Part shown: in pieces, positions 7,167 to 15,288 of the stretch | Layout of the letters: every line of letters begins with the position of its first letter | Numbering within the stretch: the stretch's first letter is position 1 | Assembly (NCBI GenBank): GCA_023475105.1 | Contig: JAMCWJ010000080.1 | Location: 1-43,685, forward strand | Length of the DNA: 43,685 nt | Source of the DNA: Nitrospirota bacterium | GTDB lineage: Bacteria; Nitrospirota; Thermodesulfovibrionia; Thermodesulfovibrionales; UBA9159 | Reading direction: 5' to 3' | The notes under the pieces: model-generated | Told to the model about the DNA's origin: nothing | The model's database searches: none | What the model saw: the letters and a program-made list of their open reading frames with translations, nothing else | Translations under genes and position numbers: made by a program

Positions 7167-8231
7167 TTAAAGCCATCGTTTTCTCTTGAAGTACAGAAGC
7201 ATGAAGACCGCTATTCCGGCCATCACCCCCCAGAGCCCGAAGTACCCCCACCGCCATTTGAGTTCCGGCATATGTTCGAAATTCATCCCATACACCCCCG
7301 CAATAAAAGTGAGGGGAATAAATATAGTGCCGATGATCGTGAGGAATTTCATGACCTCATTCATCCTGTTGCTCATGCTCGAAAGATAGATGTCGAGCAT
7401 TCCCGTGAGCATATCCCTCGATGTTTCTATGGCGTCAATGACCTGGATGGTATGGTCGTAAATGTCCCTCAGGTATATCCTGGTGGATTCACTGATGAGG
7501 GGAGATTCCGCCCGTCCCAGAGAATTTATCACCTCCCGCAGCGGCCAGACCGCCTTTCTCAGAAAGATCATCTCCCTTTTCAAGTGATACAGTTCCTGGA
7601 GTGTCCCGGCCAAAGGGGTCTGTACGAGCTCTTCCTCGAGGTCTTCGATCCGTTCGCCCATCTTTTCGAGAACCACAAAGTAATTGTCGACAATTGCGTC
7701 GATCAGCGAGTAGGCGAGATAGTCGGCGCCCATGCCCCGTATGCGTCCCTTGGCCGTTCTGAGCCTTTCCCTGATCGGGTTGAATACATCCCCCTCGATA
7801 CCTTCCTGAAAGGAGACGACGAAATTCCGGCCGAGGATCAGACTGATCTGTTCCGTCACGGTTTCGGCACTTTCCCCGTCGTGGAGCATCTTCAGGACGA
7901 TGTACAGATACTCTCCGAAGTCCTCTGTCTTCGGGCGCTGGTCCGTATTCAGAATGTCTTCGAGGACGAGGGGGTGAAACCCGTAGCAATCGCCGAGCTT
8001 CTGTATATACTCGACGTTGTGAAGACCGTCGACATTGATCCAGGTCACCGAAGGAGTGTCCTTGAAGAGGAAACACTGCTCAATCGCGTCGAACTGCTGT
8101 TCCCGAAACTCCGTCTCGCTGTAATCGATTACGGTGACTTTTGTCTCACCGGTTTTTTTCTCGCCGATGTGGACGAGGGTGCCCGGCGGAAGACCGCTCT
8201 TTTTTGACCTTCTCTTCATCAGTTCAGGCAT
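7167..8231 (-). CDS. corA: CorA-family magnesium/cobalt transporter
   Basis: 354 residues, the normal CorA length. The N-terminal cytoplasmic domain includes VTWINVDGLHN and HPLVLEDILNTDQRPK, the usual CorA landmarks. A long helical stalk follows (RMNEVMKFLTIIGTIFIPLTFIAGVYGMNFEHMPE), with the selectivity motif YGMN at residues 314-317. A second membrane helix and a basic Lys/Arg tail (FKRKRWL) close the protein. CorA pentamers conduct Mg2+ into the cytoplasm down the membrane potential. The start is at 8231, with GGAG about ten bases upstream; an in-frame ATG four codons later is possible but has no ribosome binding site. Confidence 0.95.
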   Translation of the reverse strand: MPELMKRRSKKSGLPPGTLVHIGEKKTGETKVTVIDYSETEFREQQFDAIEQCFLFKDTPSVTWINVDGLHNVEYIQKLGDCYGFHPLVLEDILNTDQRPKTEDFGEYLYIVLKMLHDGESAETVTEQISLILGRNFVVSFQEGIEGDVFNPIRERLRTAKGRIRGMGADYLAYSLIDAIVDNYFVVLEKMGERIEDLEEELVQTPLAGTLQELYHLKREMIFLRKAVWPLREVINSLGRAESPLISESTRIYLRDIYDHTIQVIDAIETSRDMLTGMLDIYLSSMSNRMNEVMKFLTIIGTIFIPLTFIAGVYGMNFEHMPELKWRWGYFGLWGVMAGIAVFMLLYFKRKRWL

Positions 8232-8329
8232 CTGCGCTCATCTCCGGTTACTGAGCGATTCTAGCACATATGGGCATCCAAAACAACCGCAGTTCCGCCG
8301 GTGGGGCGGGAAAGAAGACGGGGGAAACC

Positions 8330-8338
8330 TGTTATAAT
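8330..8338 (+). promoter_or_regulatory. Extended -10 promoter upstream of holB
   Basis: TGTTATAAT (8330-8338) is a perfect TATAAT with the TGn extension. No -35 is recognisable, which is acceptable for extended -10 promoters. The leader to the holB ATG would be about 50 bases. Confidence 0.5.
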
Positions 8339-8394
8339 GAAGTACGCTCCGCACAGGCGCAACTGAAGGTATCGCATGCGAAAACAACGGGTTC

Positions 8395-9483
8395 ATGGCG
8401 TTTAAGGGCATCATAGGCCAGGAGAGGGCGACGCGCATCCTCTTGCGTACCCTCGAAAGAGGGAAAGTCCCTTCGGCATACCTCTTCTCGGGAGAATCCG
8501 GCATCGGGAAAAGGTATGCCGCCCTCAATCTCGCCAAGGCGTTGAATTGCCGCAACAACCGCGAGGCGTTGATTGCGGAAAGCGGCGGAACAGGGGAAGG
8601 CGGCACGTCCGCCGGTCAGGCCCCGGGCGTCGACGCATGTGACGCGTGCCCCTCGTGCCGTAAGATCGATGCGGGAACGCATCCGGACCTCGTTATGCTT
8701 GCGCCGGAAAAAGGGGAGATCCGCGTAAGTGAAATACGGGCGGTCGAAGATGCCCTGTCCCTCAGACCCTTCGAGGGCAGGAGAAAGGTTGTGATCCTGG
8801 ACGATGCGGAGACGATGAACCAGTCTGCTGCGAATGCCTTTCTCAAGACCCTGGAAGAGCCGCCCGATGAGAGCCTTCTGATATTGATCTCCTCCAATCC
8901 GGACAGCCTCCCGGAGACGATACGGTCGAGGTGCTCCCGGATACATTTCGTCCCCCTCACACCGGAGGAGTGCGGAAAGGTAATAGAAAAGGTTCTCACC
9001 GATGGGGGATCCCGCCCGGCAGGTGACGCGCTCGCGACCCTTGTCCGGCTTTCGATGGGAAGACCCGGGCTTGCCGTTTCTCCCGAAGGAGAAAAGGAGC
9101 GCGAACGCTTTTTCGCCCTGTTTCACGGCATGCTTTACGGCGGGAACGAGACATGGGCGGACCGGGAAGAGATGGAGCGCTGGTTTGATATGACCTTTCT
9201 GATCCTGAGGGACTTGGCGGTGCTGAAGATTACCGGGGGACGCGGCGAAGAGAGCGGGGGGAATGAGGTTTCGCCCGGACGCGCAGTTGCCGGCGGGCTC
9301 CTGAATCGCGACAAGACCGGACTGCTTTCCGAAATGGCCAAAACGATGGATATAAAAGGTATAATAAGAACCTACACTACTCTGACCTCGCTGAAGGGGC
9401 AGATGGATTTTAATTTGAACAAGGCGATCACATGGAATTATACGTCTTCTCTCGTGAAAGCTTTGGGAGAAGGGAACGGATAG
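8395..9483 (+). CDS. holB: DNA polymerase III subunit delta'
   Basis: 362 residues. The clamp-loader AAA+ fold shows as IIGQERATRILLRTLERGKVPSAYLFSG, a P-loop GESGIGKR (residues 33-40), a zinc module with CDACPSC, the sensor/Walker B region VVILDDAETMNQSAANAFLKTLEEPP, and LISSNPDSLPETIRSRC. Delta' acts in the DnaX complex that loads the sliding clamp. The P-loop lysine is kept here, unlike in E. coli delta', so nucleotide binding is possible. The gene lies directly upstream of ricT and metG, as in the B. subtilis holB-yaaT-metS region, which supports the call. No Shine-Dalgarno is obvious before 8395. Confidence 0.93.
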   Translation: MAFKGIIGQERATRILLRTLERGKVPSAYLFSGESGIGKRYAALNLAKALNCRNNREALIAESGGTGEGGTSAGQAPGVDACDACPSCRKIDAGTHPDLVMLAPEKGEIRVSEIRAVEDALSLRPFEGRRKVVILDDAETMNQSAANAFLKTLEEPPDESLLILISSNPDSLPETIRSRCSRIHFVPLTPEECGKVIEKVLTDGGSRPAGDALATLVRLSMGRPGLAVSPEGEKERERFFALFHGMLYGGNETWADREEMERWFDMTFLILRDLAVLKITGGRGEESGGNEVSPGRAVAGGLLNRDKTGLLSEMAKTMDIKGIIRTYTTLTSLKGQMDFNLNKAITWNYTSSLVKALGEGNG

Positions 9484-9552
9484 CTGCGGCTATGGACGGC
9501 AGAAGCAGTTACGGGACATTTGTCGAACACCTTTCCCCGAACGGAGCAGGGA

Positions 9553-10497
9553 ATGCCTGATGTCGTCGGGATAAGATTCAAGTCATGCGGAAAGATATAC
9601 GATTTTGAGGTCGATGGTCTCGATCTCAGAAAAGGGGATTCGGTCGTCGTCGAGTCCGAACTGGGGCTGAGTATAGGGAATGTAATAATCGAAAAGCATC
9701 CTTTCGTAAATGCGCCGAAGGAGCTCAAGAAGGTGCTGAGAAGGGCCGTTGAGGAAGACCTGAGGCAAAAGAAGGAAAACGAGGGTCTTGAGGCAGACGC
9801 AAGGACATATTGCCTTGAAAGGATAATGGCGAGAGGCCTTCCGATGAAGCTTATCTGTACGGAAGTGACCCTCGACAGGAAGCGCATCATCTTCTATTTT
9901 GCCGCGGAGGGCAGGATCGATTTCAGGGAGCTCGTGAAGGACCTGGCGGCGAAATTCAAAACAAGGATAGAGATGAGGCAGATCGGCGTGAGGGACGAAG
10001 CGAAGATGCTCGGCGGCCTCGGAATATGCGGAAGAGAGTTGTGCTGCAAGAAGTTTCTCACAACATTCGAACCGATATCCATCAAGATGGCGAAAAGTCA
10101 GGAACTCGTGCTGAACGCTAACAAACTCTCGGGTGTCTGCGGAAGGCTGATGTGCTGCCTCAGCTACGAATATAACGAGGGTGAAGAGGCGTACCGGCAG
10201 GAGGAGAGTGTAAGAACGCGGACAGTGGAGGGGGGAGGCCCTGCAGAGGCTTCGGAGAAGCCGCACCTTTCTATCTCCGGGGAAGGACCGGCCGGCCCGG
10301 CAAATCATGGAAAAAAGGAGGGCCCCGAACATGCGTCGTTTTCCCGCGCTCCCGGCGTTCCGGAAAAGGGCGAGGCTGCGGAGGTGAAGCAGGAAAGCAA
10401 GGAAGGGACCTCAGGCGCCCTCCCGGCGGGAGCCGCTCCGGAGGAGAAGAAGTTCCACAGGCGCAGGAGGCGCCGCAGGAAAAGGCATCAGCGGTGA
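9553..10497 (+). CDS. ricT: PSP1/RicT (YaaT-like) iron-sulfur regulatory protein
   Basis: 314 residues from the ATG at 9553, preceded by GGAGCAGGG; a TTG at 9520 is an alternative. The PSP1 domain shows as FYFAAEGRIDFRELVKDLA and IEMRQIGVRDEAKMLGGLG, then two cysteine clusters, GICGRELCC and GVCGRLMCCLSYE. In B. subtilis these cysteines help RicT, with RicA and RicF, hold Fe-S clusters and modulate RNase Y and phosphorelay processes. The last ~90 residues are low-complexity (Gly/Ala/Glu/Pro), ending in a run of Arg/Lys (RRRRRRRKRHQR) that could bind nucleic acid. The stop overlaps the metG start by four bases (GTGA). Confidence 0.9.
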   Translation: MPDVVGIRFKSCGKIYDFEVDGLDLRKGDSVVVESELGLSIGNVIIEKHPFVNAPKELKKVLRRAVEEDLRQKKENEGLEADARTYCLERIMARGLPMKLICTEVTLDRKRIIFYFAAEGRIDFRELVKDLAAKFKTRIEMRQIGVRDEAKMLGGLGICGRELCCKKFLTTFEPISIKMAKSQELVLNANKLSGVCGRLMCCLSYEYNEGEEAYRQEESVRTRTVEGGGPAEASEKPHLSISGEGPAGPANHGKKEGPEHASFSRAPGVPEKGEAAEVKQESKEGTSGALPAGAAPEEKKFHRRRRRRRKRHQR

Positions 10498-12482
10498 AGG
10501 ACCGTTTCTATGTGACAACGCCTATCTACTACGTAAATGACGTGCCCCATATCGGACACGCCTACACGACTGTTGCTGCTGATATTCTTGCACGGCGGAA
10601 CAGGCTCCTCGGTAGGAAAGTTTTTTTCCTTACCGGGACCGACGAGCACGGACAGAAAGTCGAAAAGGCTGCGTCGGAGAAGGGCCGGTCGCCTCAGGAA
10701 CAGGCCGACATCATGGTCGGGAATTTCAAGGAACTCTGGAAAAGGCTGAACATTGCATATGACGCCTTCATACGCACGACGGACGGACCGCACAAGGAGG
10801 TGGTCCGGGAGCTTCTCCGGCGTCTCTACGACAAGGGTGAAATCGTAAAAAAGGCGTACTCGGGATGGTATTGCACTCCCGACGAGAGGTTCTGGACTGA
10901 AAAAGACCTTATCGACGGCAACTGCCCGGACTGCGGCAGGCCCGTCGAAGAAATTCATGAAGAGAATTACTTCTTTCTCATGTCGAAGTATCAGGAGAGG
11001 CTCGTCAGCTCTATCGAAAGCAATCCGTCCTACATCCTGCCGGAAACCCGCAGGAACGAGGTCCTCGGCTTTCTGAGGAACAACACGCTCGGGGACCTCT
11101 GCATTTCGAGGCCGAGACAGAGGCTCACCTGGGGCATTCCTTTACCCTTCGATCCGGATTTCGTCACCTATGTCTGGTTTGATGCGCTCGTAAACTATTA
11201 TTCGGCGACGAGGTATCTTGCGCCGGGGGGTGCGGAGCCATGGTGGCCTCCGGACCACCATCTCGTAGGAAAGGACATTCTCACCACCCACGCGGTCTAT
11301 TGGTCGACAATGCTGATGGCGCTTGAAATGCCCCTGCCGGAGAATATCTTTGCCCACGGATGGTGGACCGTCGAGGGGAGGAAGATGTCGAAGTCTCTGG
11401 GCAACGTGGTGGACCCCAACGCAATGGTGGACAAATACGGAGTGGACGCGTTCAGATATTTCCTCTTCAGGGAGGTGTCTTTCGGACTTGACGGTGATTT
11501 TTCAGAGGAGGCGTTGATACGGCGCATCAACACGGACCTTGCCAATGATCTCGGGAATCTCCTGAGCAGGTTTCTGACGATGGCCGAAAAGTATTTCGGT
11601 GGGAAGATCAATGTTCCGACGGGGGATAGCAAGGGATCCAATCCTTTTGCAGCGGAATGTGATGATGTATTAGCTCCTGTAACTTATCAGGATGATATCT
11701 GGGAGAATTACCGTCACTGGTCAAATCTGAAGTTTACCACCATACTTGAACGCACTTGGAAGGCAATCAGTGCGGCAAACAATCATGTCGCCCAAAAAGA
11801 GCCTTGGAAGCTTGCAGAAAACAATAATAAGCAAGAGCTTGAGAGGGTACTATTTAATCTTTGGAACGCATTGCGGCTGGTCGCAGTCTGTCTCTTTCCA
11901 TTCATGCCGACAACGGCTGAGAAAATATGGACGCAACTGGGGCTCAAATCGTTGGTAGATGAGGTTAGACAGAGCATCTCGGAAGTGGATCAGTATCCTC
12001 AGGTTTTCTATTGGGAATGGCGGCCCACCTATGAAATAAAGGTTTCTAAAGGAGGACACCTCTTCCCGAGAATAGAAGATGCAGTGAAAGCGGTAGAGTC
12101 CGTTAAAGTTGAGACCGGGAAAAAGGAGAAACCGAAAATGACAGAGCAGGCTGAAAAAGAACTGCTTTCAATAGCAGATTTTGCAAAAGTTGAGTTGAAG
12201 ATCGGCAGGGTGCTCAGCGCCGAGCGGGTCGAGAGGTCCGACAAACTTATTAAACTCAGGGTGGACATCGGAGAAGAAAGGCAGGTCGTTGCCGGGATCG
12301 GCAAAGTCTATGACCCTGAGGACCTCGTCGGCAAGGAGATTGTCGTTGTTGCGAATCTCAAGCCCGCAAAACTGATGGGAGTCGAATCGCAGGGCATGCT
12401 CCTCGCTGCTACGGACGAAGACGGAAGACCTTCTTTTCTCACCCTGGACCGGGAGGTGAAGCCCGGCTCGAAGGTAAAATAA
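10494..12482 (+). CDS. metG: Methionyl-tRNA synthetase with C-terminal tRNA-binding domain
   Basis: 662 residues starting at a GTG that overlaps the ricT stop. Class I signatures are present: PHIGHAY (HIGH at 19-22) and KMSKS at 297-301. A zinc knuckle region contains WYC and CPDCGRP. The anticodon-binding helical domain follows, with MPTTAEKIW, then a Lys/Glu linker, and from about residue 553 an EMAP-II/Trbp111-type OB fold (ADFAKVELKIGRVL to the end) that promotes dimerisation and tRNA binding. About 11640-12190 is poorer in GC than either flank: two 60-base samples counted by hand gave 38% and 42%, against 55% for one upstream sample. The frame is intact throughout. Confidence 0.97.
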   Translation: MKDRFYVTTPIYYVNDVPHIGHAYTTVAADILARRNRLLGRKVFFLTGTDEHGQKVEKAASEKGRSPQEQADIMVGNFKELWKRLNIAYDAFIRTTDGPHKEVVRELLRRLYDKGEIVKKAYSGWYCTPDERFWTEKDLIDGNCPDCGRPVEEIHEENYFFLMSKYQERLVSSIESNPSYILPETRRNEVLGFLRNNTLGDLCISRPRQRLTWGIPLPFDPDFVTYVWFDALVNYYSATRYLAPGGAEPWWPPDHHLVGKDILTTHAVYWSTMLMALEMPLPENIFAHGWWTVEGRKMSKSLGNVVDPNAMVDKYGVDAFRYFLFREVSFGLDGDFSEEALIRRINTDLANDLGNLLSRFLTMAEKYFGGKINVPTGDSKGSNPFAAECDDVLAPVTYQDDIWENYRHWSNLKFTTILERTWKAISAANNHVAQKEPWKLAENNNKQELERVLFNLWNALRLVAVCLFPFMPTTAEKIWTQLGLKSLVDEVRQSISEVDQYPQVFYWEWRPTYEIKVSKGGHLFPRIEDAVKAVESVKVETGKKEKPKMTEQAEKELLSIADFAKVELKIGRVLSAERVERSDKLIKLRVDIGEERQVVAGIGKVYDPEDLVGKEIVVVANLKPAKLMGVESQGMLLAATDEDGRPSFLTLDREVKPGSKVK

Positions 12483-12794
12483 CCCAGGCCCGGAACAATC
12501 CCACGACTGCCGCCCGACTCGTCCCTTCTCTGCCTCTGGCGGTTTCTTAGCAAAATTATCTACCTCCTTCTTCGATGAATGCCAAGTGTTCACCCGCTTT
12601 CAGGTTAGGCCGCGAAAGGTCCCCGAAGAAATCGGAACCAGGGTTGATTTATCTGTAGGCCAAAGGGAAGCCGCCCGTAAGAAAAGTCTTACGCTTCTGC
12701 CGGGAAGCCGGGATCGCGCGCGGGAAAACGGATAAAAAGAGCGCGCAAAAACAGGGGAAAACTGATAGAATAACCATCCAGGGAAAACGACCTC
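12483..12794. other. Intergenic region metG-radC
   Basis: About 310 bases with no convincing gene. It contains a short hairpin, CGTAAGaaaagtCTTACG (12677-12694), and a GATAGAAT stretch about 25 bases upstream of the radC ATG that could be a -10. I see no tRNA, known riboswitch core or clear terminator. Confidence 0.4.
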
Positions 12795-13479
12795 ATGGCT
12801 GGTCCGAAAGTGAAAGAGTGGCCCGAAAACGAGAGACCGAGGGAACGGCTCCTCAGGTACGGTGCGGAAAGTCTTTCCGATGCTCAGCTTCTCGCAATCA
12901 TCCTAAGGACGGGAAACAGGGAAAAAGGAGTCGTGACGCTTGCGATGGAGCTCCTCGATAGATTCGGGGGCCTCAGGAATATCGATAGTTCTTCCACAGC
13001 CGAACTGTCCTCGCTCAAGGGGCTCGGAAATGCGAAAATAGCTCAGATCAAAGCGGCTTTCGCCCTGGGAAAGAGGATGATGGGGGAGTCGTCTCAAAGC
13101 AACGCATCGTTCTCCTCGAGCCACAGGGTGAATGCGCACTTCGCCCCCCCGATTCCGGAATCTCAAGAAGGAGATATTTTTTTCTCTCCTTCTCGATGCG
13201 AAGAACAGGCTTGTCAGGGAGGTGAAGGTTTCCGAAGGGACGCTCACGAACTCCCTGATTCATCCCAGAGAGGCCTTCAGGGATGCGATACGGGAGTCTG
13301 CAGCTGCGATCATCTTTGTCCACAACCATCCCAGCGGAGATCCGGAGCCGAGCAGGGATGACATCGCGGTTACCGAACGCCTGAAGGCAACGGGCGACAT
13401 TATCGGAATCCGGGTCCTCGACCATGTGATCATCGGCGAAGGGACCTACGTGAGCCTCAGGGAAAAAGGGATTCTATAA
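12795..13479 (+). pseudogene. radC: RadC-family JAB/MPN protein, frameshifted at a C7 run
   Basis: The first part (12795 onward) reads the RadC helix-hairpin-helix region: LLRYGAESLSDAQLLAIILRTG, then LKGLGNAKIAQIKAAFALGKRM. The metalloprotease-like JAB domain, with LLLDAKNRLVREVKVSEGTL and HNHPSGDPEPSRDD, is in the +1 frame from about 13151 to 13479. Removing one C from the seven-C run at 13144-13150 restores a continuous protein of about 227 residues through HFAPRFRNLKKEIF, the expected length. It is therefore either a sequencing/assembly error or a recent frameshift. RadC's biological function is unsettled despite its historical DNA-repair name. purH follows nine bases downstream. Confidence 0.88.
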
Positions 13480-13488
13480 GGAGGAATT

Positions 13489-15042
13489 ATGGTGAAGAGA
13501 GCACTCATGAGTGTCTCGAACAAGAAGGGCATCGCGGAGTTCGCAAGGGAGCTTTCAGCGGCGGGGATCGAGATCCTTTCCACAGGAGGGACCGCCAGGG
13601 CCTTGCGAGACGCAGGGATTCCGGTCGTCGAAGTCTCGGATTATACAGGTTTCCCGGAGATGCTCGACGGCAGGCTGAAGACGCTCCACCCGAAAATCCA
13701 CGGAGGCCTCCTGTCGCGGAGGAGCAACCCGAAGGACATGGAAGATATAGGGAAGCACGGCATCGAGCCGATCGACATGGTGGTGGTGAACCTCTATCCT
13801 TTCGAGGAGACCGTCTCAAAGCCGAATGTGACGTTCGAGGAGGCGATCGAGAACATCGACATCGGCGGCCCCACGATGCTCAGGGCTGCTGCAAAGAACT
13901 TCCAGGATGTCGCTGTGATTGTCGATCCGGGGGATTACGGAAAGATCCTTGAAGAGATGAAGTCTTCCCGCGGCGAAATCAGCAAAGAAACGAAACTCGG
14001 GCTTGCGGGAAAGGTCTTTGCGCACACGGCGCACTACGATGCGCTTATCGCTGATTACCTGGCGGGAGTCACTGAGAGGGAAAGGTCATTTACGGAGCAT
14101 TTTACCCCGACCTTCAACAGGGTCTCTGTCCTGCGATACGGCGAAAACCCTTTCCAGAAAGCCGCGATATACAAAGAGAGGACAGGGGGGCTGTCTCTTC
14201 CCGACGCAAAGGTGCTCCAGGGAAAAGAGATGTCTTTCAACAACTACCTCGATACCCATTCCGCGCTTCTGCTGGCGCTCGAGTTCGACAAGAAAGCCTG
14301 TGCGGTCATCAAACACAACAACCCCTGCGGAGCGGCGCTCGGAGAAACTGCTGCTGAGGCGTACAGGAGGGCGGCGAAGGCGGATCCCGTATCGGCCTTT
14401 GGAGGGGTTGTGGCATTCAATACGGAGGTGGATGAGGAGGCGGCGAAGGAGATGAGCGGGCTTTTTCTCGAAGTTGTGATCGCCCCGTCCTTTACGAAAG
14501 GGGCACTCGAAGTCTTTTCGAAGAAGCCGAATGTGAGACTGCTCGAGCTCCCGGAGATATTGTCGCCCGAAAAAAGGCGGCCCGACTCCTGGGACATGAA
14601 GAGGATCGCGGGGGGTCTGCTCCTTCAGGGGTGGGACTACTCTTCGGAGGACATCATGACGGTCAGGGCTGTGACGAAGCGTCAGCCGACCAGGGATGAA
14701 TACGAGGCGATGGCCTTTGCCTGGAAGGTCTGCAAGCATGTGAAATCCAATGCGATTGTGTATGCCTTCAAAGACCGGACCGCAGGCATCGGAATCGGCC
14801 AGACAAAAAGGGTTTTTTCTGCACAGATCGGGCTTCTGAATGCGGGCGAGACGGTGAAGGGTTCTGCTGCGGCCTCAGACGGGTTTTTCCCGTTCAGGGA
14901 CGGAATCGACGCGCTCCACGAGGCCGGGGTGACCGCGGTAGTGCAGCCTGGCGGCTCGGTAAAAGACGAAGAGGTGATACGGGCCGCAGACGAATTTGAT
15001 ATGGCGATGCTGATCACCGGCGTCAGGCACTTCAGGCATTGA
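13489..15042 (+). CDS. purH: Bifunctional AICAR formyltransferase/IMP cyclohydrolase
   Basis: 517 residues, the usual PurH length. The N-terminal IMP cyclohydrolase (MGS-like) domain has ALMSVSNKKGIAEFAREL, ILSTGGTARALRDAGI and GRLKTLHPKIHGG. The C-terminal formyltransferase has LRYGENPFQKAA, KHNNPCGAA, DPVSAFGG and ends DMAMLITGVRHFRH. It catalyses the last two steps to IMP. A GGAGG lies six bases before the start. The gene sits in a purine cluster with purD and purE on the same strand, although a 246-base gap with its own promoter separates it from purD. Confidence 0.97.
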   Translation: MVKRALMSVSNKKGIAEFARELSAAGIEILSTGGTARALRDAGIPVVEVSDYTGFPEMLDGRLKTLHPKIHGGLLSRRSNPKDMEDIGKHGIEPIDMVVVNLYPFEETVSKPNVTFEEAIENIDIGGPTMLRAAAKNFQDVAVIVDPGDYGKILEEMKSSRGEISKETKLGLAGKVFAHTAHYDALIADYLAGVTERERSFTEHFTPTFNRVSVLRYGENPFQKAAIYKERTGGLSLPDAKVLQGKEMSFNNYLDTHSALLLALEFDKKACAVIKHNNPCGAALGETAAEAYRRAAKADPVSAFGGVVAFNTEVDEEAAKEMSGLFLEVVIAPSFTKGALEVFSKKPNVRLLELPEILSPEKRRPDSWDMKRIAGGLLLQGWDYSSEDIMTVRAVTKRQPTRDEYEAMAFAWKVCKHVKSNAIVYAFKDRTAGIGIGQTKRVFSAQIGLLNAGETVKGSAAASDGFFPFRDGIDALHEAGVTAVVQPGGSVKDEEVIRAADEFDMAMLITGVRHFRH

Positions 15043-15085
15043 TCCGGAAGCGCGGGGCGGATGACGCAAGAGTTTTGTCCGGGAC

Positions 15086-15098
15086 GTGCTATAATATC
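15086..15098 (+). promoter_or_regulatory. Extended -10 promoter upstream of purD
   Basis: GTGCTATAATATC contains TGCTATAAT, a perfect extended -10. The same 13 bases occur upstream of trpB1 (36829-36841). No -35 is seen. A transcript from here would begin around 15102 and carry the inverted repeat at 15151-15223 in the purD leader. Confidence 0.5.
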
Positions 15099-15150
15099 GC
15101 GCCTGACCTGTGAATGAGGTCGAAGGCAAAAGGACATGATTACTTATCCT

Positions 15151-15223
15151 GTCATTCCGGCTTGCCCGGAATCTTTCTTCTTTTTCAGAAGGATTCTCGA
15201 CGCGCTTCGCTTGCGGGAATGAC
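15151..15223. repeat. Imperfect inverted repeat of the GTCATTCC family
   Basis: Begins GTCATTCCGGC and ends GCGGGAATGAC. The outermost eight bases are perfectly inverted and the interior partly so (GGAATC ... GATTC-type matches). It sits between purH and purD and is related by its ends to the element at 6195-6263. Confidence 0.6.
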
Positions 15224-15288
15224 AAATGGCGAGTTTTTTTCGTATGAAGTTTTTCGTATGAGCGAAGGAGAAGAGAGGAACAGGTGAT

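Noticed and set aside
12483-12794. Cobalamin-type riboswitch or tRNA in the metG-radC gap
   Set aside because: GC-rich hairpin-like runs are present, but no conserved riboswitch core and no T-loop or acceptor stem.
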